Assembly: GCA_964646525.1 (NCBI GenBank) | Contig: CAZYER010000003.1 | Location: 1-59,925, forward strand | DNA length: 59,925 nucleotides | Source of the DNA: GCA-002282575 sp964646525 | GTDB taxonomy: Bacteria; Pseudomonadota; Gammaproteobacteria; Thiomicrospirales; Thiomicrospiraceae | Direction of reading: 5' to 3' | Shown: in pieces, positions 1 to 7,929 of the stretch | Numbering within the stretch: the stretch's first letter is position 1 | Layout: every line of letters starts with the position of its first letter | The notes under the pieces: generated by a model | Told to the model about the DNA's origin: nothing | What the model saw: the letters and a program-made list of their open reading frames with translations, nothing else | Databases searched by the model: none | Translations under genes and position numbers: made by a program

Positions 1-92
1 ATGATGTGTATCGTTACTTACAGTTTGATGAGTTGCCAGACTATCAAGTAGAAAGTGATAAGTTGGAGAAAATTGGTGTCGTCTCGGTATAA
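1..92 (+). CDS. 3' end of an unidentified gene (partial)
   Basis: An open frame enters from the left edge (first complete codon at base 3) and stops at a TAA at 90-92. The last 29 residues include RYLQFDELPDYQVE and end in KIGVVSV. The tail is too short to assign to a family. A good intrinsic terminator follows about 85 bases later, which supports a real transcription unit ending here just upstream of the flagellar regulators. In related genomes fliD/fliS/fliT genes often lie at this place, but nothing in the tail proves that. Confidence 0.5.
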   Translation, partial: DVYRYLQFDELPDYQVESDKLEKIGVVSV

Positions 93-175
93 AAATACGA
101 TTAATATAAAAGGGTTGTTGTTGATTGATCATAATTATATGAGCAGCCTTATCTAACCAATTGTTCTCCAATATG

Positions 176-205
176 AAAAAAGTCAGCTTTATGCTGGCTT
201 TTTTT
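176..205 (+). terminator. Rho-independent terminator before fleQ
   Basis: A 7-bp stem (181-187 with 193-199, one G-T pair) closes a TTTAT loop and is followed by a run of T to 205. A-tracts at 176-181 would let it also work on the other strand. It separates the truncated upstream gene from the flagellar regulators. Confidence 0.8.
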
Positions 206-216
206 GTGACAAAATT

Positions 217-246
217 TTGACATCCGCAATGTTTGTGGTGTATAAA
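217..246 (+). promoter_or_regulatory. Sigma-70 promoter for the fleQ-like gene
   Basis: A perfect -35 box TTGACA (217-222) is followed after 18 bases by TATAAA (241-246). It lies just after the terminator and about 75 bases before the ATG. A vegetative promoter fits the first tier of a polar flagellar cascade. The bases 93-216 hold only the terminator and no gene. Confidence 0.65.
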
Positions 247-320
247 TGAATGAATTCGGTTATCATCAATACAAATAACAGGGTTTTTTAAAACCGCAAC
301 ACACGCACCTTGGGGGTAGG

Positions 321-1310
321 ATGGATCCATTAGCACATTTGATCGGGGTGAGCCCAGCGATGATGCAGGTGAAAGAGCTGATTCGTCAGGTGGCGCAAAC
401 GGATGCCACAGTGCTGATCTTAGGTGAGTCGGGGACCGGTAAAGAAGTGGTTGCGCAATGTATTCACCTTTGCTCGTTGCGCAATGCTTATGCTTTCGTG
501 CCATTAAATTGTGGTGCCATTCCCGCTGAATTGCTAGAGAGTGAATTGTTTGGTCACGAAAAAGGCGCCTTTACGGGTGCTATTACGGCAAGAAAAGGGC
601 GTTTTGAACTGGCTGAAGGCGGTTCGCTCTTTTTGGATGAGATTGGCGATATGCCATTACCCATGCAAGTGAAACTCTTGCGCGTGTTGCAAGAGCGCGT
701 CTATGAGCGCGTTGGCGGTAATAAAAGTTTCCAAGCAGATGTGCGTATTATTGCGGCAACCCATCGCGATTTGCCCATTCGTATTGATGAAGGATCCTTT
801 CGTGAAGACCTTTACTATCGACTGAATGTTTTTCCGATCGAACTTCCTTCATTACGTCAACGTACGGAAGATGTTCCTTTGTTAATGGATGCTAAATTGC
901 AACAATTAGCGACACAAGGTCGTGAATCACCTCAGTTATCTGCGGCAGTGTATGATGCCTTGATGGCTTATGACTGGCCAGGTAATGTGCGTGAGTTAGG
1001 TAATTTGGCGGAGCGTCTATCGATTTTATTTGCTGGAAAAACCGTAGATTTAGAACAATTGCCAGTGCAATATCGCCCGGTTGAACCCATTAGCGCGACT
1101 ATGGCTGATGCTGAAACGGTGGAAATGCCTAGCTTTGATGGCAGCCTAGATTTGAAACAATATCTGCATGAAATGGAAAAACAAATTATTCAACGCGCCT
1201 TATTGCAGTCTGAAGGCGTGGTCAGTCAAGCAGCGCGTTTACTGCGTATGAATAGAACGACGCTGATAGAAAAAATGCGTAAATTGCGCATACGCGGTGA
1301 GGATAATTAG
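321..1310 (+). CDS. fleQ: FleQ/FlrA-like sigma-54 activator lacking the N-terminal domain
   Basis: Probable flagellar master activator of the sigma-54 RNA polymerase. The 329 residues are an AAA+ domain from residue 1 (Walker A GESGTGKE at 35-42, GAFTGA sigma-54 contact loop at 82-87, Walker B with D106-E107) and a C-terminal Fis-type helix-turn-helix (about 298-325). Canonical FleQ has about 490 residues with an extra receiver-like N-terminal domain of about 140. Here an in-frame stop at 276-278 and no start codon between it and ATG 321 exclude an extension. The LFRS c-di-GMP motif that precedes the AAA+ domain in Pseudomonas FleQ reads PLAH here. It is followed by fleS and fleR, the usual order. 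The FleQ family call is strong; how its activity is controlled is open. Confidence 0.88.
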   Translation: MDPLAHLIGVSPAMMQVKELIRQVAQTDATVLILGESGTGKEVVAQCIHLCSLRNAYAFVPLNCGAIPAELLESELFGHEKGAFTGAITARKGRFELAEGGSLFLDEIGDMPLPMQVKLLRVLQERVYERVGGNKSFQADVRIIAATHRDLPIRIDEGSFREDLYYRLNVFPIELPSLRQRTEDVPLLMDAKLQQLATQGRESPQLSAAVYDALMAYDWPGNVRELGNLAERLSILFAGKTVDLEQLPVQYRPVEPISATMADAETVEMPSFDGSLDLKQYLHEMEKQIIQRALLQSEGVVSQAARLLRMNRTTLIEKMRKLRIRGEDN

Positions 1311-1311
1311 T

Positions 1312-2475
1312 TTGAGTTTAACACCAGCAGAAGGTAAGCGCTTGCAAGAACTGGAAGAAGCATTTGCCCTATTTAACGCCACTTCTGAGCAATTAGCCCA
1401 GTCTTATCATGCTTTGCAACATCAGGTGGTGGAGCTGACACAAGAATTGGCACAGGCACGCAGTGAGCGGTTGCTGCAGTTAGCCGAAAAAGAGCGTGTT
1501 GCTGATCGCTTGGCGCGATTGCTGACCTTACTACCTGCCGCGGTCTTAGTATTAGATCAGATGGGCAAAATTACCGAAGTTAATGCAACGGCCCAACAGT
1601 GGTTGTCAGTACCTTTGCAAGGTCAATATTGGCAACAGGTTTTGTCTTCTGTTGCTGTGCGCAGTGAAGTTGCTGGAGATTGGCTATTGCTCGATCAGCG
1701 CATTCTGAATGTGTCAGAAACACCATTAGATAAGGCGTTGGGCAAAATCGTACTCTTGATGGATGTGACCGAACAACGAACGTTAGCAAGTCAGTTGAGT
1801 CAGCATCAACGGCTTCGTAGTATGGGGGAAATGGCTGCCTCTTTAGCGCATCAAATTCGTACACCTCTGGCTGCTGCTTTACTTTATGCTTCACAATTAT
1901 CTTTGCCGAATATCAGTGAAGATAAACGGACACAAATGAGCGACAAAATTTTAGCACGTTTGCGACATTTAGAACATTTAGTGACCGATATGTTGCAATA
2001 CGCCAAGGGTGGGCAGAGTGGTAGCAGTCGTATTGAAGTCAATGATTGGTTACAACAAGTGATACAAGTTTGTGAAGCCTCTGTGCAGTCGAGCGGCAGT
2101 CAATTGAAGGTAGAACAGTGGTTGGCGGGACAAGCTGTCCAGGGCGATATCGATGCATTAATTACCGCAGTGCAAAGTTTAGTCGTCAACGCTATTGATG
2201 TTATGAAAACTGGTGCTCAGATCAGCTTACGCGCTGAAACTCAGGATGATTGGATTAAAGTCTGTGTCGCCGATAGAGGGCCTGGTATTGAAGATAGTTT
2301 ACACGAGAAAATTTTTGAACCTTTTTACACCAGTCGCGCTCAAGGTACGGGTTTAGGCTTGGCGGTTACACGTGCTGTTGTGCAAGCTCATCATGGGCGG
2401 GTAACCGTGAACTCGCAGTTGGGTCAAGGGGCAGAATTTTGTATTTGGTTACCCAAATGGGAGGAAATAGAATGA
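1312..2475 (+). CDS. fleS: FleS/FlrB flagellar sensor histidine kinase
   Basis: Cytoplasmic two-component kinase that phosphorylates FleR to switch on the next tier of flagellar genes. There is an N-terminal coiled coil (about 5-65), a PAS-like segment (about 70-150), a HisKA H-box SLAHQIRTP with the phosphorylated His at about 180, and a HATPase domain with N-box LVVNAID, G1 DRGPGIE and F/G2 FEPFY...GTGLGLAV. No membrane segment is present, as expected for FleS. I chose TTG 1312 because AGGA at 1300-1303 sits 8 bases upstream; GTG 1297, overlapping fleQ, is the alternative. The stop overlaps the fleR start as ATGA. Confidence 0.93.
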   Translation: MSLTPAEGKRLQELEEAFALFNATSEQLAQSYHALQHQVVELTQELAQARSERLLQLAEKERVADRLARLLTLLPAAVLVLDQMGKITEVNATAQQWLSVPLQGQYWQQVLSSVAVRSEVAGDWLLLDQRILNVSETPLDKALGKIVLLMDVTEQRTLASQLSQHQRLRSMGEMAASLAHQIRTPLAAALLYASQLSLPNISEDKRTQMSDKILARLRHLEHLVTDMLQYAKGGQSGSSRIEVNDWLQQVIQVCEASVQSSGSQLKVEQWLAGQAVQGDIDALITAVQSLVVNAIDVMKTGAQISLRAETQDDWIKVCVADRGPGIEDSLHEKIFEPFYTSRAQGTGLGLAVTRAVVQAHHGRVTVNSQLGQGAEFCIWLPKWEEIE

Positions 2476-3830
2476 GTTTGGGTCGAATTTTGGTGGTCGA
2501 AGACGACAGCGCCCTACGAGAAGCCATTGTTGATACCTTGCAGCTGGGTGACTTTGAGGTTTTGTCGGTTGATAATGGTTTGAGTGCATTAGCTGTACTG
2601 GGTGATGAAGAAATTAGTTTGGTATTTAGCGATATTCGCATGGACGGTATGGATGGTTATGCCTTATTGCAACGGTTGCGTGCGCTGAAACCTCATTTGC
2701 CCGTCGTGTTAATGACTGCCTATGGCACCATTGAACAGGCTGTCTCTGCCATGAAAGACGGTGCTGTTGATTACATTGTAAAGCCTTTTGAAGCCAGTTT
2801 ACTGCTGGAAAAAGCGCAACGCTATCTTAATGTTGATGCCTCAAGTGAAGATGATTTTGTCGCAGTAGATGCACAAACACAAAAAATTAAACGATTAGCA
2901 CAAAAAGTTGCGGCGTCTGATGCCAGTGTAATGATTACTGGTGAAAGTGGTACGGGAAAAGAAGTATTAGCGCGTTATTTGCATCAGCAATCGGGGCGAG
3001 CTCAGGGTCCTTTTATTGCCATTAACTGCGCAGCGATTCCAGAAACCATGCTAGAGGCAACCTTGTTTGGTTATGAAAAAGGAGCCTTTACTGGGGCAGT
3101 TAAATCTATGCCGGGTAAATTCGAACAAGCGCAAAAAGGAACGCTGTTTCTGGATGAAATCGGCGAAATGAATATTGAATTGCAAAGCAAGTTATTGCGT
3201 GTACTACAAGAAAGAGAAGTTGAGCGTTTAGGCAGCGACAAACCAATTGTCTTAGATGTGAGGGTGTTATCGGCGACGAATATTAACTTCGAGCAAGCGA
3301 TTAAAGCGCATAAGTTTCGTGAAGACCTTTATTATCGCTTGAATGTATTTCCGTTACATTTAGCTCCACTGCGAGAGAGGCCGTTAGATATTATTCCCAT
3401 TGCTGAGCGCTTGATTGCGCGTCATTATGCGGGTATTCAGTTGGTGCCAAGTCTCACGGATGAAGCGAAAGCGCGCTTGATGGGGTATGCATGGCAAGGC
3501 AATATTCGTGAGTTGGATAATGTCGTACAGCGTGCGATGGTATTACAAGCAGGTGATTGGATTACCGCTGATGACATATTGTTGGATGCTCGGAGTTTGT
3601 GGCAGGATACTAAAGAAAATGATGTCACGACCGATGCAGAAGGTGAGATGGGGTCGAGTGAACCCGTGGTGATGCAAGATTTGAAGGAACAAGAGATCAA
3701 GTTAATCCTGTCAACTCTGAAGCTTCAGGCGGGTAATCGGGCGCGTACGGCGGAGGTATTGCAAATGAGCCCGCGTACGTTAAGATATAAGCTCGCTAAA
3801 TTGCGTGATGCTGGTTATGATGTCGAGTAA
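2472..3830 (+). CDS. fleR: FleR/FlrC sigma-54-dependent response regulator
   Basis: Partner of FleS; it activates sigma-54 promoters of basal-body and hook genes. The 452 residues comprise a receiver domain (1-120, acidic pocket E10-D11-D12, phospho-acceptor D54, conserved K in IVKPF), an AAA+ domain with GESGTGKE and GAFTGA, and a C-terminal Fis-type HTH (RARTAEVLQMSPRTLRYKL). The start at ATG 2472 has GGGAGGA about 7 bases upstream and overlaps the fleS stop, which implies translational coupling. A frame opening further upstream at 2439 lacks such a site. A sigma-54 site begins one base after the stop. Confidence 0.95.
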   Translation: MSLGRILVVEDDSALREAIVDTLQLGDFEVLSVDNGLSALAVLGDEEISLVFSDIRMDGMDGYALLQRLRALKPHLPVVLMTAYGTIEQAVSAMKDGAVDYIVKPFEASLLLEKAQRYLNVDASSEDDFVAVDAQTQKIKRLAQKVAASDASVMITGESGTGKEVLARYLHQQSGRAQGPFIAINCAAIPETMLEATLFGYEKGAFTGAVKSMPGKFEQAQKGTLFLDEIGEMNIELQSKLLRVLQEREVERLGSDKPIVLDVRVLSATNINFEQAIKAHKFREDLYYRLNVFPLHLAPLRERPLDIIPIAERLIARHYAGIQLVPSLTDEAKARLMGYAWQGNIRELDNVVQRAMVLQAGDWITADDILLDARSLWQDTKENDVTTDAEGEMGSSEPVVMQDLKEQEIKLILSTLKLQAGNRARTAEVLQMSPRTLRYKLAKLRDAGYDVE

Positions 3831-3847
3831 CGGCATAAACTTTGCTT
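3831..3847 (+). promoter_or_regulatory. Sigma-54 promoter for fliE
   Basis: CGGCATA-AACT-TTGCT: the invariant GG (3832-3833) and GC (3844-3845) are separated by the required 10 bases. The predicted transcript starts near 3857, about 22 bases before the fliE ATG. The site follows directly on fleR, whose product activates this class of promoter. Confidence 0.75.
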
Positions 3848-3878
3848 ATTCCTTGCTAGTGAATGAGAGGGCGACAAG

Positions 3879-4241
3879 ATGAGTGCGATAGACACACAGC
3901 GGTTGTTGATGGAAATGCGTGCCGTAGCACAGCAAGCACAACTGGGTGGTAATAACGGTATTCAACCGACACAAGACATTGCGAGCACTGAAGGCTTGGC
4001 AGATGCTTCTGGTGCCAGTACTGACTTTGCTAGCTTAATGCGCCAAGCGATTGATAAGGTCAACGAAGAAAAACAAGTCGCCAGTAAAATGGAAGATCAG
4101 CTTGAAATGGGTGATCCTAACGTGGAGCTTTCCGAAGTGATGATTCAGGCGCAGAAAGCATCGTTAGCCTTCCAAGCGATGACACAAGTGCGCAATAAAC
4201 TGGTTGAAGCTTACAAAGATGTGATGAGTATGCCAATTTAA
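3879..4241 (+). CDS. fliE: FliE flagellar MS-ring/rod junction protein
   Basis: Small protein that joins the MS ring to the proximal rod and is the first substrate of the export gate. The 120 residues are slightly longer than the common 100-110. The C-terminal half has the family pattern FASLMRQAIDKVNE, then EVMIQAQKASLAFQAMTQVRNKLVEAYKDVMSMPI, here given as separate parts of one conserved block running to the end. It has its own sigma-54 promoter and is followed by an intrinsic terminator, so it can be made at a level different from fliF. Confidence 0.94.
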   Translation: MSAIDTQRLLMEMRAVAQQAQLGGNNGIQPTQDIASTEGLADASGASTDFASLMRQAIDKVNEEKQVASKMEDQLEMGDPNVELSEVMIQAQKASLAFQAMTQVRNKLVEAYKDVMSMPI

Positions 4242-4258
4242 TGGTAACTCAAGGTTTG

Positions 4259-4282
4259 AGTGGCAATTTTTGCCACTTTTTT
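4259..4282 (+). terminator. Intrinsic terminator between fliE and fliF
   Basis: A perfect 8-bp stem (4259-4266 with 4270-4277) with a 3-base TTT loop is followed by TTTTT (4278-4282). It lies 18 bases after the fliE stop and 72 bases before the fliF start. A TACAAT at 4296-4301 could be a -10 box for fliF, but it has no convincing -35. Confidence 0.75.
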
Positions 4283-4353
4283 GCGTTAAAATTGCTACAA
4301 TCAACTTGGTAAAACCTTTTTAATCGTGCGGTATGGATAAACGTTAGAAAACT

Positions 4354-6066
4354 ATGGCTGAATTACAACCCACCGCCAGCGCAACGACGTCACCGACTGG
4401 AGCGTCAATGCTATATCAAAACCTGAGTGCTATGCCGGTGATCAAACAGGTCAGTTTGATTATTGCGCTGGCGGCAACCATTGCCATTGGCGTTGCGTTG
4501 GTGCTTTGGTCACAAGCTCCCAGTTATGCTTTGCTCTTTGGTGGCTTAGATAGTCGTCAAGCAGCAGATATCGTCAAAGCATTGGATGCTCAAGCTGTTC
4601 CTTATCAGTATGATACCAACACGGGTTCATTAACGGTTCCTGCGGCTCGTGTGCATGAGTTGCGACTTAAATTGGCAGCCGAGGGTCTACCTAAATCGGT
4701 CGAAACGGGTTACCAAATTTTAGATAAAGATCAGGGTTTTGGGGTTAGTCAGTTTAAAGAAAATGTGCAGTATATTCGTGCGTTAGAGGGTGAGCTGGCG
4801 CAATCCATTGCTGCCATCGCTGCGGTTAAGTCTGCACGAGTTCACTTAGCCATTCCTAAACGTACTGTTTTTGTGCGTAAAGAACAAGAAACGACAGCAT
4901 CGGTAGTCGTGAATTTACATGGCAGTCTTTCGGAAGCGCAAGTGAATGCTATTATGCACTTAGTGGCTTCGAGTGTGCCTAACATGAAAGCAGCTAATGT
5001 GTCTGTTGTAGATCAAAGCGGTAATTTGTTGTCGCAACAATCGCCCAACTTAGGCATGAATATGAGCCTAAAGCAACTTGAATATACGCGTAATATTGAG
5101 CAAACACTCGCAGCACGTATTCAAGATTTACTGTCCCCTTTAGTGGGCAGTAAAGGCGTTAGGGCTCAGGTAACGGCAGAAGTTGATTTCACGAAACAAG
5201 AACAGACGCGTGAAAACTTTAACCCTGATCCTGAAGCGGTCCGCAGTTCACAGGAAATTCGTGAGCGTAATAAAGCTGCTGGCCCAGAGGGTATTCCTGG
5301 TGCCTTAACTAACCAACCCCCACAGGCGGGCATTGCACCCGAAGCAGATTATCCAGGCAAAGATAAAAATGGTGGCTTAGCAAAAGACTTACAAAGTGAA
5401 AAAATCACCAAAAACTATGAGATTGACCGCACCATTACGCATCTACAATCGCAGGTGGGTACGTTAAAACGTCTTTCGGTCGCTGTTGTTGTCGATGATC
5501 GTGTTAAAGCGAATGAGGAAGGCACTTTGCAACGCATGCCGTTGACAGAGGAAGAGTTGGCTCGTTTCAAGAACCTCGTACGTGATGCTGTGGGAGTCGA
5601 TGAGGCGCGGGGTGATAATCTGAGCTTAGTGAATATTTCTTTTCAAAGCGAAACAGAGGAAGATATAGGCTTACCTATTTGGCAACAGGCTTGGTTTTGG
5701 GATGTCATCAAGCAGGTTGCAGGCGGCGTGGCGGTCTTACTGATTATTTTTGGTGTGCTTCGTCCTTTGTTACGTGACTTAACAGGTGTTAAAGAGCGTG
5801 AAAAGCTGGCAGAGGATCTACCCGATGAGGATGAAGAGGAAGCGGCTCAATTAGCAGCGCAACAAGCGGATCAGAATGCTCGCTTAGCGGGGGGGGATGC
5901 TGCTATCGCAGGTACATTGAATGCTCTTGATGAGCAACAGCAAGAGCAACTTTCTGAGCTCGAGAAAGAAGACATTGATTTGGTTGCTCATATTCGTACA
6001 CAAATTGATGCCGATCCCAAAATAGCAGCCAAAGTGTTGCGCGAATGGATGACGGATAAAGGATAA
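4354..6066 (+). CDS. fliF: FliF flagellar MS-ring protein
   Basis: Builds the MS ring in the inner membrane, the base on which the C-ring and export gate assemble. At 570 residues it has the family length. There is a membrane segment near 36-55 (ALAATIAIGVALVLW), YscJ-type ring-building motifs with an F-x-V-S-x-F-K-E-N-V-x-Y element (near residues 130-137), a long disordered periplasmic loop and a second membrane segment near 455-475 (GGVAVLLIIFGVLRPLL). The C-terminal tail that binds FliG is acidic and ends REWMTDKG. No strong ribosome site precedes ATG 4354. It heads the fliFGHIJ block; fliG starts 9 bases after its stop. Confidence 0.96.
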   Translation: MAELQPTASATTSPTGASMLYQNLSAMPVIKQVSLIIALAATIAIGVALVLWSQAPSYALLFGGLDSRQAADIVKALDAQAVPYQYDTNTGSLTVPAARVHELRLKLAAEGLPKSVETGYQILDKDQGFGVSQFKENVQYIRALEGELAQSIAAIAAVKSARVHLAIPKRTVFVRKEQETTASVVVNLHGSLSEAQVNAIMHLVASSVPNMKAANVSVVDQSGNLLSQQSPNLGMNMSLKQLEYTRNIEQTLAARIQDLLSPLVGSKGVRAQVTAEVDFTKQEQTRENFNPDPEAVRSSQEIRERNKAAGPEGIPGALTNQPPQAGIAPEADYPGKDKNGGLAKDLQSEKITKNYEIDRTITHLQSQVGTLKRLSVAVVVDDRVKANEEGTLQRMPLTEEELARFKNLVRDAVGVDEARGDNLSLVNISFQSETEEDIGLPIWQQAWFWDVIKQVAGGVAVLLIIFGVLRPLLRDLTGVKEREKLAEDLPDEDEEEAAQLAAQQADQNARLAGGDAAIAGTLNALDEQQQEQLSELEKEDIDLVAHIRTQIDADPKIAAKVLREWMTDKG

Positions 6067-6075
6067 ACGGTTTAA

Positions 6076-7107
6076 ATGGCAGTACAACTAGACGATGATC
6101 TCAGTGGTGTTGATCTATCCGAGTTAAATTCAACACAGCGGGTGGCTGTGCTGATGATGGCTTTGGGTAAAGAGAGTGCATCTAAGCTGTTACAACAGCT
6201 TAATCCGCGTGAAATTCAAGCCATTGGTAGCGCCATGACCAGCTTGCCGCACGTTAATCGTCAACAAGTCGATGCGATTTTGAAATTGTACGCGCGTGAG
6301 TTTGGCAAAGATGCTTTGGGCGTGGATCCGACCAGCTATGCGCAAGGTCTGCTTATGGATGCACTGGGCGGCAATAGTAGTCATGTATTGGATGTGTCCA
6401 TGCTCTCGGATCAACTAAAAGGGCTAGAGACCTTAAAGTGGATGCATCCTGGTGCTGTGGCCAATATGCTAAAGAATGAGCATCCGCAGGTGATGGCGAT
6501 TGTGCTTTCTTATTTCGACCCTGATCAGGCGGCGATTGTGTTACAAGGTATTCCAGAGCGTTTTCGGTCGGAAGTTATCTATCGCATTGCGACACTGAAT
6601 ACCATTCAACCGCAAGCCTTGTTTGACTTAAATACGATTTTTGAAAATCAGGCTTCTGATTCTAGCGGCGGTAAAATGGCCACTATTGGTGGGGTTAAAC
6701 GCGCAGCCGAGATTCTTAACTTGGTCGGTGGTGGTAGTGATGGCAAAATTCTGGATGAAATTGCCATTGAACATACCGATATTAGCCAAGCGATTCAAGA
6801 CAATATGTTTACATTCGATAATATCATTGATATCGATGGTCGCGGCATTCAAGCGGTATTGGCGGAAATTCCAGCCGATGTGCTGTTATTAGCCCTGAAA
6901 GGAGCCGAGAAAAAAATGCAGACTCATTTCTTGGACAATATGTCGAAACGTCAGGCTGCTATTTTGCAGGATGACTTGGCTACTTCAGGTCCAGTTAAAC
7001 TCAGTGATGTTGAAGGGGCTCAGCGACAGATTATTACTACGGTACGTCGCTTAGCCAATGAAGGTAAGCTGTTGATGCCCGGTGGCGGTGAAGACATGGT
7101 GGGTTAA
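6076..7107 (+). CDS. fliG: FliG flagellar motor switch protein
   Basis: C-ring protein that contacts MotA and carries torque. The 343 residues include the N-terminal FliF-binding domain (LNSTQRVAVLMMALGKE), the middle domain with the EHPQ motif (KNEHPQVMAIVLS) and the C-terminal domain with charged residues for stator contact (ILLALKGA-type segment, then FLDNMSKRQA). The length and motif order are standard. It lies between fliF and fliH in a closely spaced operon. Confidence 0.97.
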   Translation: MAVQLDDDLSGVDLSELNSTQRVAVLMMALGKESASKLLQQLNPREIQAIGSAMTSLPHVNRQQVDAILKLYAREFGKDALGVDPTSYAQGLLMDALGGNSSHVLDVSMLSDQLKGLETLKWMHPGAVANMLKNEHPQVMAIVLSYFDPDQAAIVLQGIPERFRSEVIYRIATLNTIQPQALFDLNTIFENQASDSSGGKMATIGGVKRAAEILNLVGGGSDGKILDEIAIEHTDISQAIQDNMFTFDNIIDIDGRGIQAVLAEIPADVLLLALKGAEKKMQTHFLDNMSKRQAAILQDDLATSGPVKLSDVEGAQRQIITTVRRLANEGKLLMPGGGEDMVG

Positions 7108-7113
7108 TTTCTT

Positions 7114-7929
7114 ATGTCTGACGCTCAATTTCGTGCTGATAATGGTGCACAATCAGCCGTTAAAATTACCCCTTTAATCAGAGCGAATCAACTCGCTACT
7201 CAGGGTGAGGCGTGGGCAGCACCTGATTTACAAGCCGCTATGTTACAGGAGTCGCGTCGAGCCTTTGAAATGGCTTTAGCCAGTGCGAAGACCGAGGTGG
7301 CTGAAGCCTTAGCTTTGATGAAAGAAGCTGAATTAAAAGCAGCACGTGAGGCAGGTTTTGCGCAGGGCAGAACCGCAGGCTATGAAAAGGGCTATGAGCT
7401 GGGATACGCTGAAGCGCGTGCCGTTGCCGAAGCGGAAGCTTTGACTGAGCAAGAGGCTTTTGAACAAGTAAAAGCCGATTGGTTGAGTGAGACACAACAA
7501 AAAACTGAATCTTTGTTAATGAGTGTTACGCAATCCTTGTCCGATGTTGAAGATAGTCTAATGCAGGATATTTTGTGGCTGACGAGTCAACTCGCTCAGC
7601 GCGTTGCTATGGATGCGCTGACCATTCAACCTGAGCGCGTACAACGCTTGGTTGAACGGGTGATTGCTCAATTGCCACAACTTGTTTATCCACTTCATAT
7701 TCGTGTTCATCCTGAAGACGTTGCCCGATTAGACCAAGTGCTATTAGGGCGTGATGGTCGTGTGGAGGTACATGCGGATGATCAGCTAGCGACAGGTGAA
7801 TGTGTGTTGCGCTCAGGTCATAGTGAATTATCTTTCTCTTGGAAAACGCAAACTGAGAAAGTATTGGATTTGGCCGTACATGAGTTATTCAATGCCAGTA
7901 TTGATGTAGCGACTATTCCTACGCCATGA
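7114..7929 (+). CDS. fliH: FliH flagellar export ATPase regulator
   Basis: Soluble partner that binds the FliI ATPase and tethers it to the C-ring protein FliN. The 271 residues have a variable N-terminus, a glycine-rich helical repeat (AGFAQGRTAGYEKGYELGYA, about 85-105) typical of FliH GxxxG repeats, and a C-terminal FliI-binding domain with LHIRVHPEDV. Its stop overlaps the fliI start (ATGA), so translation is probably coupled. The repeat and position make the call secure despite poor sequence conservation in this family. Confidence 0.94.
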   Translation: MSDAQFRADNGAQSAVKITPLIRANQLATQGEAWAAPDLQAAMLQESRRAFEMALASAKTEVAEALALMKEAELKAAREAGFAQGRTAGYEKGYELGYAEARAVAEAEALTEQEAFEQVKADWLSETQQKTESLLMSVTQSLSDVEDSLMQDILWLTSQLAQRVAMDALTIQPERVQRLVERVIAQLPQLVYPLHIRVHPEDVARLDQVLLGRDGRVEVHADDQLATGECVLRSGHSELSFSWKTQTEKVLDLAVHELFNASIDVATIPTP

